Translations under genes and position numbers: made by a program | Shown: piece by piece, positions 8,589-15,930 of the stretch | Layout of the letters: each line of letters starts with the position of its first letter | How positions within the stretch are numbered: the stretch's first letter is position 1 | The notes under the pieces: generated by a model | Told to the model about the DNA's origin: nothing | Databases searched by the model: none | Seen by the model: only the letters and a program-made list of their open reading frames with translations | Assembly (NCBI GenBank): GCA_003648225.1 | Contig: QMOL01000017.1 | Location: 1 to 19,876 of the forward strand | Direction: 5' to 3' | From: Chlamydiota bacterium | Lineage (GTDB): Bacteria > Auribacterota > UBA3054 > B51-G9 | DNA length: 19,876 nucleotides

Positions 8589-8612
8589 ATGATTTTATGA
8601 TTTGGTGATTTT
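8589..8612. repeat. Three imperfect 8-nt tandem repeats overlapping the dxs stop
   Basis: The units are ATGATTTT, ATGATTTG and GTGATTTT, in exact 8-nt register, preceded by a related TGATTAAT. The array spans the last codons and the stop codon of dxs, so it has shaped the C-terminal residues of the protein. Confidence 0.5.
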
Positions 8613-10481
8613 CATTTCTTCAATTATCTTTTCCGCGAGTCGCTCGGGCTGCCATCCGAGTTCAGAATATAATTCATTGATAGAGCCATGTTCGATAAAT
8701 TTACCTTCTATGCCGATTCTGACAATTTTGCAATTGATATTCTCATCGGATAATTTTTCCACAATTGCCGCTCCAAAACCGCCGGCAAGAATATGATCTT
8801 CAAGCGTAACGATTTTTTTGCATTTTTCTGCAACAAAAAGCAGCGTTTTTTCATCAAGCGGCTGGATTGCACAAGCGTCAATCACGGTCGCGTTAATTCC
8901 ATTTTTCTCAAGAATTTCCGCGGTTTTAAATGCTCTGGAAACCATTTGTCCGATTGCGATAAGAATAATATCATCGCCTGATTTAAGGATTTCCCAGGAA
9001 GTTATTTTTTCTTCCGCAAAGTCCGGAAGGTTACAAGTTGATTGTAAAACTTCTCCGCGGGGGTATCTTATCGCGCAAGGCGATTTATTTTCTATTGCGA
9101 ACGCCAGAACTTTTTCCATCGCAATTTTATCTCGCGGCATAAATATTTTCATATTCGGCAAATGACGCAGATAAGAAATATCAAAAACTCCGTGATGCGT
9201 TTTCCCGTCTCCACCAACTAAGCCCGCGCGATCAACAGCAAAAATAACCGGGAGATTCGGCAGACAGACATCATGTTCAATTTCGTCATAAGCGCGTTGG
9301 AGGAAAGTTGAATAAATGGTAACAACCGGAATCATTCCACGAGCGGCGAGTCCGCCGGCGAAGGTTACCGCGTGTTGTTCTGCGATACCCACATCAACAA
9401 AACGTTTAGGATTTTCTTTTGCGAATTTAGTCATACCGGTACCGCTACACATTGCCGCGGAAATAACTACGATTTTTTTATTTTCATCTGCAGCGTTACA
9501 AATAATTTCTGAAAAAGTTTCTGTATAAGTCGGGGCAGATTTTTCCCCGTTTGACAATCCAACAGTTTTATCGAAAGGTGTTACGCCGTGATAAGATTCC
9601 GGATCGGATTCAGCGGGTTTAAATCCATAACCTTTTTTTGTCATAACGTGCAGCAAAACCGGCATTTCAGTTTCGGTTTTACACATTCTTAAAATTTCAA
9701 CAAGCTCTTTAACATTATGTCCGTCAATCGGGCCAATATAATGAAATCCGAGATTTTCAAAGACATTTTGCGGCGCAAGAATATGTTTAATTCCACCTTG
9801 CAGTCGAAGAATAATTCTTGTAATGGCATTTCCTACAATTGGTATTTTGGCAATAACTCTTCCTGTTTTCTGTTTAAAATTCCTGAATTTCGGGTTTGCG
9901 ACAATTTTACTGAAATGCTTCGCAAAAGCACCCATTGTTTTTGAAATGGAAACTTCATTGTCATTTAATATTACAATAAATCTTTTCGCATTGTGTGAAT
10001 TGTTTAAACCTTCAAACGCCAGTCCGCTTGTCAGCGCACCATCACCAATTACGGCAGTAATGTGATTGTTTTTATTCTTGAGATCGCGCGCTTTTGCAAG
10101 TCCAAGCGCAACGGAAATCGATGTTCCTGCGTGTCCGACGTAATATGTATCGTAAGGGCTTTCTTCCGGTGAAGGGAAACCCGACAAGCCTTTATATTTT
10201 CTAATAGTATCGAACTTACCTTTTCTGCCTGTGAGAATTTTATGTGGATACGCCTGATGACCGGTATCCCAGACAATTTCATCTTCAGGCGTGTTGAAAA
10301 CATAGTGCAACGCAACTGTTAATTCAACCGATCCGAGATTAGAAGCGAAATGTCCGCCTGTCTGCGCGACGTGATCAATAATGAATTGTCTCAACTCATT
10401 ACAAACAGTCGGCAAGTTTTTTTCATTCAACTGCCTGAGCTGTTCAGGCAAGGTGATATTGTCAAGGAAAATTTTTTTCAT
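8595..10481 (-). CDS. dxs: 1-deoxy-D-xylulose-5-phosphate synthase
   Basis: The thiamine-diphosphate enzyme that condenses pyruvate and glyceraldehyde 3-phosphate to DXP, the first step of the MEP isoprenoid pathway and a source for thiamine and pyridoxal. It has 628 residues, the normal length. Visible marks are GGHFASNLG (42-50), WDTGHQAYPHKILTGR (71-86), the ThDP/Mg motif GDGALTSG (146-153), the catalytic glutamate region VGIAEQHAVTFAGG, and DRAGLVGGDGKTHHG in the pyrimidine-binding domain, followed by a transketolase C domain. It starts 15 nt after xseB, an arrangement common in bacteria. GGATGA about 8 nt before the ATG is a weak Shine-Dalgarno candidate. It shares the operon with dxr, so both entry steps of the pathway may be co-expressed. 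Confidence 0.97.
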   Translation of the reverse strand: MKKIFLDNITLPEQLRQLNEKNLPTVCNELRQFIIDHVAQTGGHFASNLGSVELTVALHYVFNTPEDEIVWDTGHQAYPHKILTGRKGKFDTIRKYKGLSGFPSPEESPYDTYYVGHAGTSISVALGLAKARDLKNKNNHITAVIGDGALTSGLAFEGLNNSHNAKRFIVILNDNEVSISKTMGAFAKHFSKIVANPKFRNFKQKTGRVIAKIPIVGNAITRIILRLQGGIKHILAPQNVFENLGFHYIGPIDGHNVKELVEILRMCKTETEMPVLLHVMTKKGYGFKPAESDPESYHGVTPFDKTVGLSNGEKSAPTYTETFSEIICNAADENKKIVVISAAMCSGTGMTKFAKENPKRFVDVGIAEQHAVTFAGGLAARGMIPVVTIYSTFLQRAYDEIEHDVCLPNLPVIFAVDRAGLVGGDGKTHHGVFDISYLRHLPNMKIFMPRDKIAMEKVLAFAIENKSPCAIRYPRGEVLQSTCNLPDFAEEKITSWEILKSGDDIILIAIGQMVSRAFKTAEILEKNGINATVIDACAIQPLDEKTLLFVAEKCKKIVTLEDHILAGGFGAAIVEKLSDENINCKIVRIGIEGKFIEHGSINELYSELGWQPERLAEKIIEEMKITKS

Positions 10482-10496
10482 TTTTCGTCATCCGCA

Positions 10497-10778
10497 TTAA
10501 AACGGAACATCAGATCCAACGTTGTCAGTTTTTCCGCCTTTAGACGTGTCATCCTCATCGAAAGGAGTAGTTTCAAATTCCCCTTCATTTTTTTTGTGGA
10601 GTTTTTCAATTCGTTTTTCAGCCGCATCAAGCTCTTTAGCACAAAATCCGGCGAGTTTTACTCCTTTCTCATAAAGGTCAATACATTCATCAAGAGGAAT
10701 ATCTCCACCTTCCATTTTGCCAACCACATTTTCGAGTTGCGCCAATGAATCTTCGAAAGATTGTTTTTTTTTAGCCAT
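10497..10778 (-). CDS. xseB: Exodeoxyribonuclease VII small subunit
   Basis: A 93-residue protein of the XseB family. Several copies bind XseA to form exonuclease VII, which degrades single-stranded DNA from either end. The conserved helical hairpin is clear: SFEDSLAQLENVVGKMEGG (6-24), then PLDECIDLYEKGVKLA and a third helix LDAAEKRIEKL. The C-terminal 20 residues are acidic and unconserved (FDEDDTSKGG). It lies between rseP (33-nt gap) and dxs (15-nt gap). xseA is not in the window. No Shine-Dalgarno; the leader is A/T only near the start. Confidence 0.94.
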   Translation of the reverse strand: MAKKKQSFEDSLAQLENVVGKMEGGDIPLDECIDLYEKGVKLAGFCAKELDAAEKRIEKLHKKNEGEFETTPFDEDDTSKGGKTDNVGSDVPF

Positions 10779-10811
10779 TTTATTAAAGAAGTTTTTATTC
10801 GTTATTTCAAC

Positions 10812-12470
10812 TTACATTCCGAGTAATTGAGTAAGTTTTCCTATCATTAATCCTATTTTATCACTATCAATAATCCATCTCAGCGTATCATTATAAATAA
10901 CATAACCCATAAGCGCGATCAGCAGGAAGAAACCGATTTTCTGATACCATAAAACAAATTTCAACGATAACGGCTTTCTATAAATCCCTTCCGCGGCAAG
11001 TAAAACAAGATGACCACCATCAAGAACAGGCAGAGGAAGAAGATTGATAATACCGAGATTAACGGTAATCAAAAGCACAATGTTAAGTAAAACATCAAAA
11101 CCCGAGCGGGCGGCCGCGCCGGTCATTCTTGCAATTCCAACCGGTCCGGCAAGGGATTTCAAGCCGATTTTTCTTTGAAAAAGTAAACTCAAAACTTGAA
11201 CGGTTTCATCAACTTTTTCCATGGCGCGTTTCGGCGCTTCGTGGATCGCGTTAATCGGATGGTACAAAATCCGTTGTTGTGCGGCAATAAAACTGACGCC
11301 TAATTGTCCGATATCTACTATATTCACCGTTATATTAATTGATTTTTTTGATTTTGTAACTCTGCCTTCTGTTCTTTCAACAGTAAGCACAGCTTTTCCT
11401 TTAGGCAAACTAGAGATATATTCAAACAATTTTTCGGGGTCGATTTTTCGTCCATTAATCAATAGAATTTCATCCCCTGTTTTAACAAGAAAATTCGTCG
11501 GTGCGCTTTCTTCACAAAATATAATACCGGAATGAGGAATAATCGATATATGTTCAATTTTTCCGGCACGTTTAGTTGTGATAAAAACATTTGTGGAAGT
11601 AAAAGTGTTGCTTTGCGATGCATAACGAATTGGCGGAAAGCGTTTAATTCCCAGTAACAGTTTTTGATTAGGATGTTTTCTAATCTCCTTTATCAACTCA
11701 TCCCTTGAAAGCTCGGTAGTTCTGACCCCGATAATTTTATCAACGACATCGCCAATCCGAAGTGTACTTTTTGATGCCGGTGAATTGGAGACTATTCCCG
11801 CGATTTGCGCTCGCTTCATTTCGGAGATACCGATGCCCATAAATCCTTTTTTGACATCAAGTACAGGTGTAATTTCCGCGGTTATTTTCCTGCCGTTTCT
11901 ATCATAAGTAATTGAAGTTTTTTTGTCAATCCTTTTTCTTGTTTGTTTAACAATATCATTCCACGTTTTTACTTTATACCCTTCAATAGCAAGAACTTTG
12001 TCTCCGGGAATCAACCCGCTGATCTGCGCAGGAGAATCGGGAATAATACTCCCTATCGTTGTCGCATCAACATCAAGCGACTCATTAGTTCCCGTAAACA
12101 AAAGCAGAAAAGCAACCGGCAGAGCAAATAATAAATTCATGAGCGGCCCCGCAACAATTATCGCCATACGTTTCGGTACAGACTGTTTATCATAACGTTG
12201 ATATGACGGAACGTCTTTATATCGCTCGGACAGTTCTTTATCATATTCTTCCGGGACATCGACCTGCCCTGCCATTCGAACGTATCCGCCGAGCGGGATT
12301 GCGGAAATTCTGTATTCTGTGTCTCCGAATTTAAACCAAAATATTCTCGGTCCAAAGCCGAGAGAAAAAGTATCAACATAAACGCCGCACATTTTCGCGA
12401 CGATAAAATGTCCGAATTCATGAACAAAAACTATTGTTCCTATTACGATTACAAACCAAAGTAAAGTCAT
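10812..12470 (-). CDS. rseP: RseP/S2P-type site-2 intramembrane metalloprotease, enlarged PDZ region
   Basis: A 552-residue inner-membrane zinc protease of family M50 that cuts anti-sigma factors or signal-peptide remnants within the membrane. The zinc motif HEFGH is at 17-21 in the first helix, with the second conserved motif in LPLPVLDGGHL near 475 and a last helix near 525. The region between is long. PDZ-1 (about 140-215) contains SPAQISGLIPGDKVLAIEG. A second PDZ (about 220-285) contains SPASKSTLRIGDVVDKIIG. A third PDZ-like unit (about 310-385) contains APTNFLVKTGDEILLINGR. E. coli RseP has about 450 residues and two PDZ domains. It lies downstream of dxr, a common pairing, but here separated by a toxin-antitoxin pair. 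No Shine-Dalgarno and no own promoter recognised in the 36-nt gap before it. Confidence 0.94.
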   Translation of the reverse strand: MTLLWFVIVIGTIVFVHEFGHFIVAKMCGVYVDTFSLGFGPRIFWFKFGDTEYRISAIPLGGYVRMAGQVDVPEEYDKELSERYKDVPSYQRYDKQSVPKRMAIIVAGPLMNLLFALPVAFLLLFTGTNESLDVDATTIGSIIPDSPAQISGLIPGDKVLAIEGYKVKTWNDIVKQTRKRIDKKTSITYDRNGRKITAEITPVLDVKKGFMGIGISEMKRAQIAGIVSNSPASKSTLRIGDVVDKIIGVRTTELSRDELIKEIRKHPNQKLLLGIKRFPPIRYASQSNTFTSTNVFITTKRAGKIEHISIIPHSGIIFCEESAPTNFLVKTGDEILLINGRKIDPEKLFEYISSLPKGKAVLTVERTEGRVTKSKKSINITVNIVDIGQLGVSFIAAQQRILYHPINAIHEAPKRAMEKVDETVQVLSLLFQRKIGLKSLAGPVGIARMTGAAARSGFDVLLNIVLLITVNLGIINLLPLPVLDGGHLVLLAAEGIYRKPLSLKFVLWYQKIGFFLLIALMGYVIYNDTLRWIIDSDKIGLMIGKLTQLLGM

Positions 12471-12474
12471 ATAT

Positions 12475-12506
12475 TTAATTTGTTAAATTGTTAAATTACT
12501 AAATTG
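12475..12506. repeat. Four 8-nt tandem repeats between vapC and rseP
   Basis: The units are TTAATTTG, TTAAATTG, TTAAATTA and CTAAATTG, in exact 8-nt register. They fill almost all of the 36-nt gap, from directly beside the toxin stop codon to 4 nt before the rseP ATG. Confidence 0.65.
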
Positions 12507-12893
12507 TTATTTCCATGCTCGTTGAACTAAAATATTCGGCATTGGATAATGCTTAATATTTTGACAAAAAATAATACCGCCTGTTTCCTGTACGGTTGCA
12601 GCAAGAATTGCATCGTTAATATCAATTCCGTGAGATAAATTCCACGTACGATAAAGTTCTCCGGCTTTGTCAATCACCTTTTCTGAAACCGGCGATGTTT
12701 TAAAATGAGATAAAAAGCTAAGCGTGCTGCTTTTCTCATTATCACGCATGAAAAAGATTATTTTCGCGCGTTGCATTGCTCCGATCCAAAATTCATATTG
12801 ATGATTTTGGTTTAACTTTGTAAGAAATTTCGAGGCCTTAATATTACCACGCAAATGCCAGATAAGCACATCTGAATCTATATATGCTCTCAT
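12507..12893 (-). CDS. PIN-domain toxin (VapC-like) with Glu-to-Lys change at a metal site
   Basis: A 128-residue PIN-domain protein, the toxin of a VapBC-type toxin-antitoxin pair; such toxins are Mg-dependent RNases. Asp6 in YIDSDVLIW and Asp94 in NDAILAAT match the first and third acidic positions. The closing segment (NIKHYPMPN, about 112-120) is typical of the subfamily. The second acidic position, normally Glu in a pattern like QRAE, is Lys44 here (AMQRAKIIFF, codon AAA against GAA, one transition). That should weaken or abolish metal binding. The ATG overlaps the antitoxin stop by 4 nt (ATGA), so translation is coupled and no Shine-Dalgarno is needed. The reading frame is otherwise full length, so if the toxin is inactive this is a recent or selected change. 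Confidence 0.86.
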   Translation of the reverse strand: MRAYIDSDVLIWHLRGNIKASKFLTKLNQNHQYEFWIGAMQRAKIIFFMRDNEKSSTLSFLSHFKTSPVSEKVIDKAGELYRTWNLSHGIDINDAILAATVQETGGIIFCQNIKHYPMPNILVQRAWK

Positions 12894-13147
12894 AAATAAT
12901 ACCGATTAAAAGATGAATTAAATGTTTTACGCACTTTTTTTATTGTAGCCGATGCTGTCTCATCGCGTTTCCAAGCTCCACATGTTTCTTTAAAAACGTC
13001 GGAATTATTTTGGCCATCAACTTTTTCTGAATACATACGAATAGCAGTTTCAACAACATTTTTTTTAGAAGTATGTAATTTTTGAGCCAGATGATCTAAT
13101 AAAAAAGTTATAGATTCATCTACACGAGTTGACATTATTTTATCCAT
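12890..13147 (-). CDS. Ribbon-helix-helix antitoxin (VapB-like)
   Basis: An 85-residue protein. Residues about 5-45 (STRVDESITFLLDHLAQKL, then SKKNVVETAIRMYSEK) have the strand-helix-helix pattern of RHH/CopG-type DNA-binding antitoxins. The C-terminal half is polar and basic and likely wraps the toxin. Antitoxins of this type neutralise the PIN toxin and, together with it, repress their own promoter. It has two features its neighbours lack: a GAGG Shine-Dalgarno 7 nt before the ATG, and a perfect consensus promoter at 13190-13218. The toxin gene follows with a 4-nt overlap. The call rests on fold pattern and partner, not on close recognition. Confidence 0.8.
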   Translation of the reverse strand: MDKIMSTRVDESITFLLDHLAQKLHTSKKNVVETAIRMYSEKVDGQNNSDVFKETCGAWKRDETASATIKKVRKTFNSSFNRYYL

Positions 13148-13154
13148 AAAATGA

Positions 13155-13158
13155 CCTC
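13155..13158 (-). promoter_or_regulatory. Shine-Dalgarno of the antitoxin gene
   Basis: GAGG on the minus strand, 7 nt before the ATG at 13147. It is the only canonical Shine-Dalgarno I find among the 18 genes, and it supports this start. Confidence 0.75.
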
Positions 13159-13189
13159 AATTTATTAAAGAGTTAATTATTACGTTTAC

Positions 13190-13218
13190 ATTATATCGTA
13201 AGAATTATCTTTTGTCAA
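13190..13218 (-). promoter_or_regulatory. Perfect consensus sigma-70 promoter of the toxin-antitoxin pair
   Basis: TTGACA (13213-13218), a 17-nt spacer and TATAAT (13190-13195) on the minus strand, all matching the consensus exactly. A leader of about 36 nt follows. An imperfect dyad (ACG...CGT, about 13181-13198) overlaps the -10 box and could be the antitoxin operator, but it is weak. Confidence 0.85.
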
Positions 13219-13320
13219 GTCAAATCCACTGTTATTAGCAAACCTTTATTAAAAAATTCAAAATAATGCACTGAAAATCATCCGCAATTCCATTCCGCCT
13301 CACGGATCATCGGCATTCCG
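13219..13320. other. Gap between dxr stop and the TA promoter
   Basis: The part next to dxr (about 13279-13320) is GC-richer and holds short complementary words (ACGGA/TCCGT; ATCCG/CGGAT) that could form weak hairpins on the minus strand, with a short T-run only some distance beyond. There is no confident terminator, so read-through from dxr into vapBC and rseP is possible. Confidence 0.35.
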
Positions 13321-14475
13321 TTATTCCTTCTTCCTCGCCCATTTATCTGCTGAAATTATATCTTCTAATGTAGGATTAATTATATTATCACATTTTTTCA
13401 TTTTTTTCTCAATATAAGATGGAATTTCTAAAAATCCAATTTCACCATCTAAAAACTTTTGTACAGCTATTTCATTTGCAGTATTAAGCACTGCCGGTAA
13501 TATTCCCCCTTCATCCAGTGCCGTATAAGCCAAGTCAAGACATGGAAATACTTCACGGTCAGGATTAAAAAATGTTAATTTTCCTATTGCTGCCAAATCA
13601 AGAGGCGGGATTTTTAATGACACTCGTTCCGGAAAAGTGAATGCGTAAAGAATTGGCATTCTCATATCCGGATTCGACATCTGCGCGATTGCAGCACCGT
13701 CACAAAAGTCGACCAATGAATGAACTATAGATTGAGGATGAACAACTACGTCGATCTGTTCCGGCGGAACATCAAAAAGCCATCTTGCTTCAATAACTTC
13801 CAAACCTTTATTCATCAAAGTAGCTGAATCGATTGAGATTTTACTTCCCATATTCCATGTTGGATGAGCGAGTGCCTGCTCCGGTAAAATATTTTTTAAC
13901 TCATCATCTTTTTTCCCTAAAAAAGGGCCTCCGGATGCAGTTAAAATCAACCGTTCAACACTTTTATACTTTAACGCGCCGGCTGCCTGCATACACTGAA
14001 AAATCGCACAATGTTCGCTGTCAACCGGCAATATTTCCGCATTATATTTTTTGGCTTCGTCAATTATTAACTGCCCTGCGGCAACAAGAACTTCTTTTGT
14101 CGCAAGCGCAAGTCTTTTTCCTGAGCGTAAAGTTTTTAAAGCAGGTTCCAACCCGGCAATTCCTACAACCGAAACGAGAGCAATATCTACATCATCAAGT
14201 TCGCAAAGAGAGGCCACACCGTCTTTTCCGGCACGGATTTCAACACCACTAACTGAATTTTTCAGTTTTATCGCTGCCGTTTCATCGTTAAGAGCTGCGA
14301 AACAAGGTTTAAACTCATCAATCTGCTGCTTAAGCTTTTCAAAATTTGAATCGGCGGCAAGAGCAACAATTTCAAATCTGCTTTTATGCTCACGAACAAC
14401 ATCAAGCGCGCTAAGTCCGATAGAACCTGTGCTGCCGATTATGGCGATTTTAGTTTTTTTTACTTTGTCGGTCAT
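13321..14475 (-). CDS. dxr: 1-deoxy-D-xylulose-5-phosphate reductoisomerase
   Basis: Dxr (IspC) rearranges and reduces DXP to 2-C-methylerythritol 4-phosphate with NADPH, the second step of the MEP pathway. It has 384 residues, the family norm. The NADPH-binding loop is GSTGSIG (14-20). Metal ligands lie at Asp152 and Glu154 in PVDSEHCAIFQ and at the Glu of MNKGLE (221-226). Substrate contacts are in TASGGPF and HPTWNMGSKISIDSATL. A small variation: the segment usually read as NKE(S/T)LV is TKEVLV (126-131), with Lys and Glu kept. The ATG at 14475 is 20 nt after the phosphoglucomutase stop, so the two are probably co-transcribed. No Shine-Dalgarno. Confidence 0.97.
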   Translation of the reverse strand: MTDKVKKTKIAIIGSTGSIGLSALDVVREHKSRFEIVALAADSNFEKLKQQIDEFKPCFAALNDETAAIKLKNSVSGVEIRAGKDGVASLCELDDVDIALVSVVGIAGLEPALKTLRSGKRLALATKEVLVAAGQLIIDEAKKYNAEILPVDSEHCAIFQCMQAAGALKYKSVERLILTASGGPFLGKKDDELKNILPEQALAHPTWNMGSKISIDSATLMNKGLEVIEARWLFDVPPEQIDVVVHPQSIVHSLVDFCDGAAIAQMSNPDMRMPILYAFTFPERVSLKIPPLDLAAIGKLTFFNPDREVFPCLDLAYTALDEGGILPAVLNTANEIAVQKFLDGEIGFLEIPSYIEKKMKKCDNIINPTLEDIISADKWARKKE

Positions 14476-14495
14476 TATTGTCTATTTTGCCTGCG

Positions 14496-15881
14496 TTAAT
14501 TCACAAATTCCATCAAATCCTGTTTTAATTTTTCACCGTTCTCAGGAGTGTCGCTTTCCATATAACAACGAATAATCGGTTCCGTGCCGGAAGGTCTTAC
14601 AAGTACCCATTCAGATGGACTGAAAGTAAATTTATAGCCATCGATTCCATTAAATTTCAAAACTTTTCTTCCAAGAAAGTCTTCTTTGGAATGTTCTGCC
14701 AGATTATTTAAAATAGCTTCCTTCTTCTCATTATCAAGCTCAAGGTCAACTCTGTCATTCCAGCCTGTTCCTACCGCTTGTTCGATATCATTCCAAATTT
14801 CTTTCAGTGTTTTCTTTTCAGTGGCAATCAGTTCCGCGACAAGTGCGCAAGCGAGAATTCCATCTTTATCGGGAACATGTCCCCCGATGGTAAGTCCGGC
14901 GCTTTCTTCACCGCCGACGAGTACATTTCCCTCAATGACATATGGTCCGATATTTTTAAAGCCGACCGGAACTTCAACAAGCTCAACACCGAAATAACCG
15001 GCAATTCTGTCGAGAAACGTTGTCGTGGCAACATTTCTAACAATTCTTCCGGTTTTTTTCTTATTTCTGAATTGATGCCAGGCAACGAGGCAAAGAACTT
15101 TGTTGGCTTCAAAAAAAGTTCCATTCGAATCGATAATTCCAAACCTGTCTGCATCTCCGTCTGTGCTAACGCCAAGATTAAAGTCATTTTCTCTTACAAG
15201 AGAAATTAATTCTCCAAGATTTTCTTTAGACGGTTCAGGACGACTGCCCCCGAAAAGTGGATTTAATTCGTTATGAATTACTGTCACATCCGCACCGGCT
15301 CTCTTCAATAATTCATCAAGATAACCTCTTCCCGTTCCATAAAGTGCATCATAAGCGATTTTCAATTTCGCTTTCCCGATTATTTCGAAATCTAAAAATC
15401 GCGATATTGATTTTAAATAATCTTCCATCGGATTAATTTCTGTAATCGTTCCTCTTTTATCAATCGGTTTTACCGGCTGATCAATCATAGCTTCGATCGT
15501 TTTTGTAATTTCAGTTCCCGCGAGCGCGCCATCAGAAGGCGAGAATTTTATTCCCTGATATTCCGGAGGATTATGACTCGCGGTAAAATTAATTCCTCCG
15601 GCAAGTTTTTCGTTTCTGATAACAAAAGAAATAACAGGCGTCGGACAGTCACGATTAGTCAGTAAAACATCAATTCCGTTCTTCGCGAGATGTTCCGCAG
15701 TCATCTCACGAAACTGTTTCGCGAGAAATCGCGTGTCACTGCCAACAACAACCGGTCTGTCAATTCGTTCCTGCCTAATGTAGAGAACAATTGCATCAAG
15801 TACTCGTTTAACATTGTCAAAAGTAAACTCATCGCTAAGAATAGCGCGCCATCCTGCCGTTCCAAATTTGATTTTAGTCAT
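14496..15881 (-). CDS. Phosphohexomutase, probably phosphoglucomutase
   Basis: A 461-residue alpha-D-phosphohexomutase that moves phosphate between C1 and C6 of a hexose. All four signature loops are intact: the N-terminal KFGTAGWRA (5-13), phosphoserine loop TASHNPP with Ser102, metal loop DGDADRFG (Asp241/243/245), sugar-specificity loop GGEESAG (323-329) and phosphate-binding RPSGTEP near the C-terminus. The opening FGTAGWRA and the length fit the phosphoglucomutase/phosphomannomutase branch better than GlmM (which starts near FGTDGIRG). Glucose 1-phosphate supply for polysaccharide synthesis would suit the glycosyltransferase at the other end of the run, but the exact sugar is not proven. 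A possible promoter lies just upstream (15894-15922). Confidence 0.93.
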   Translation of the reverse strand: MTKIKFGTAGWRAILSDEFTFDNVKRVLDAIVLYIRQERIDRPVVVGSDTRFLAKQFREMTAEHLAKNGIDVLLTNRDCPTPVISFVIRNEKLAGGINFTASHNPPEYQGIKFSPSDGALAGTEITKTIEAMIDQPVKPIDKRGTITEINPMEDYLKSISRFLDFEIIGKAKLKIAYDALYGTGRGYLDELLKRAGADVTVIHNELNPLFGGSRPEPSKENLGELISLVRENDFNLGVSTDGDADRFGIIDSNGTFFEANKVLCLVAWHQFRNKKKTGRIVRNVATTTFLDRIAGYFGVELVEVPVGFKNIGPYVIEGNVLVGGEESAGLTIGGHVPDKDGILACALVAELIATEKKTLKEIWNDIEQAVGTGWNDRVDLELDNEKKEAILNNLAEHSKEDFLGRKVLKFNGIDGYKFTFSPSEWVLVRPSGTEPIIRCYMESDTPENGEKLKQDLMEFVN

Positions 15882-15893
15882 TGGTTCTTATTT

Positions 15894-15922
15894 ATTATAG
15901 TTATTAGTTGTAGATCCGCCAA
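15894..15922 (-). promoter_or_regulatory. Possible promoter of the phosphoglucomutase-dxr run
   Basis: TTGGCG (15917-15922), 17-nt spacer, TATAAT (15894-15899) on the minus strand. The -10 is perfect and the -35 matches 4 of 6. Transcription would begin only about 6 nt before the ATG, giving an almost leaderless mRNA. The -35 overlaps the hairpin at 15914-15930. Confidence 0.4.
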
Positions 15923-15930
15923 AGGAGGAT
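15914..15930 (-). terminator. Hairpin at the end of the TPR gene
   Basis: ATCCGCC, AAA, GGAGGAT: a seven-pair stem with one mismatch and a 3-nt loop, starting at the TPR stop codon. No T-run follows on the minus strand, so it may be a stabilising 3' hairpin, a weak terminator or a remnant of a repeat. Confidence 0.35.

Noticed and set aside
13300..13325. Terminator after dxr
   Set aside because: Only 5-bp complementary words with a long loop, and no T-run directly after; too weak to call.
14051..14575. Plus-strand open frame of 174 codons opposite dxr
   Set aside because: Long, but antisense to dxr and running into the phosphoglucomutase gene; no recognisable domain, and the real genes explain the region.
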